Assembly: GCF_014451325.2 (NCBI RefSeq)
Contig: NZ_JACSCH020000011.1
Span: 186,001-250,000 of the forward strand
DNA length: 64,000 bases
DNA from: Streptomyces sp. CB02980
Lineage (GTDB): Bacteria; Actinomycetota; Actinomycetes; Streptomycetales; Streptomycetaceae
Reading direction: 5' to 3'
Made by a program: the position numbers and the translations under genes. Below the pieces are notes generated by a model that searched no databases, was not told where the DNA came from, and saw only the letters and a list, made by a program, of their open reading frames with translations. Shown here piece after piece: positions 63,940 through 64,000 of the stretch (positions are counted from its first letter, which is position 1; each line of letters starts with the position of its first letter).

Positions 63940-64000
63940 CGGCCTCAGGCACTTCCGGCCTCAGGCACTTCAGTCCTCAGTCGCTCCCGGCCTCAGGCAC
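63940..64000 (+). repeat. 16-bp tandem repeat after rsmE, running off the window
   Basis: CGGCCTCAGGCACTTC at 63940 and 63956, a diverged unit at 63972, and a fourth from 63988. It begins 8 bp after the rsmE stop. Confidence 0.8.

Overview
The window is high-GC actinobacterial chromosome. Codon use, sparse U-tracts after terminators, many leaderless starts and the gene order all point to Streptomyces. The order rne-rplU-rpmA-obgE-(glycosyltransferases)-proB-proA-nadD-LCP-rsfS-leuS-comEA/EC-holA-rpsT-lepA-hemW-hrcA-dnaJ-rsmE matches, from memory, the S. coelicolor core region around SCO2600 to SCO2550. It is mostly conserved core with small lineage-specific insertions. It is not an obvious phage, plasmid or biosynthetic island.

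Layout. (1) 1-9632: a radical SAM pair of unknown function (TIGR03960, cut by the window edge, and its TIGR03936 partner), a tryptophan-rich repeat membrane protein, a giant RNase E/G with basic repeat arms, ribosomal proteins L21 and L27, and the GTPase Obg. (2) 9771-20287: an envelope glycopolymer region. It has a GT2 enzyme, a GT2-TagF fusion, a GT4 enzyme, GalE, and a GtrB/GtrA pair divergent from a GT-C-like membrane protein. (3) 20408-31124: proB and proA with a small conserved gene between them; two single-pass membrane proteins sharing an N-terminal motif; an M48 protease; nadD; an LCP-family protein; rsfS; and a histidine phosphatase with an inferred CTG start.

(4) 31220-35553: two identical tRNA-Ala(GGC) genes about 4.3 kb apart. 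Between them lie an XRE regulator divergent from an MFS exporter, two tiny cysteine-motif proteins and a GT87 mannosyltransferase-like protein. (5) 35690-38742: leuS preceded by what looks like a complete ribosome-mediated attenuator. It has a 12-codon leader peptide with three consecutive Leu codons, two of them rare CTT, and then a hairpin with a U6 tract. (6) 38865-49642: a coiled-coil membrane protein, DegV, ComEA/ComEC, an ArsR-type regulator/MFS/NAT cluster with a twin-palindrome operator, a YceI protein and HolA. (7) 49643-50620: a large noncoding array of short GC palindromes. (8) 50621-64000: rpsT, lepA, an acyl-CoA synthetase, hemW, a chloramphenicol-exporter-like MFS, DUF3097 with a duplicated start region, an MBL-fold protein, CIRCE-hrcA-dnaJ, an FMN-dependent nitronate monooxygenase-like protein and rsmE.

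Two themes recur. At least twelve genes have a TANNNT-like -10 box ending 6-8 nt before the start codon, which predicts leaderless mRNAs. Several tandem repeats begin at, or just past, the stop codon of a gene. No CRISPR array, transposase, phage gene or rRNA was found. All identifications come from reading translations and motifs; no database search was run.
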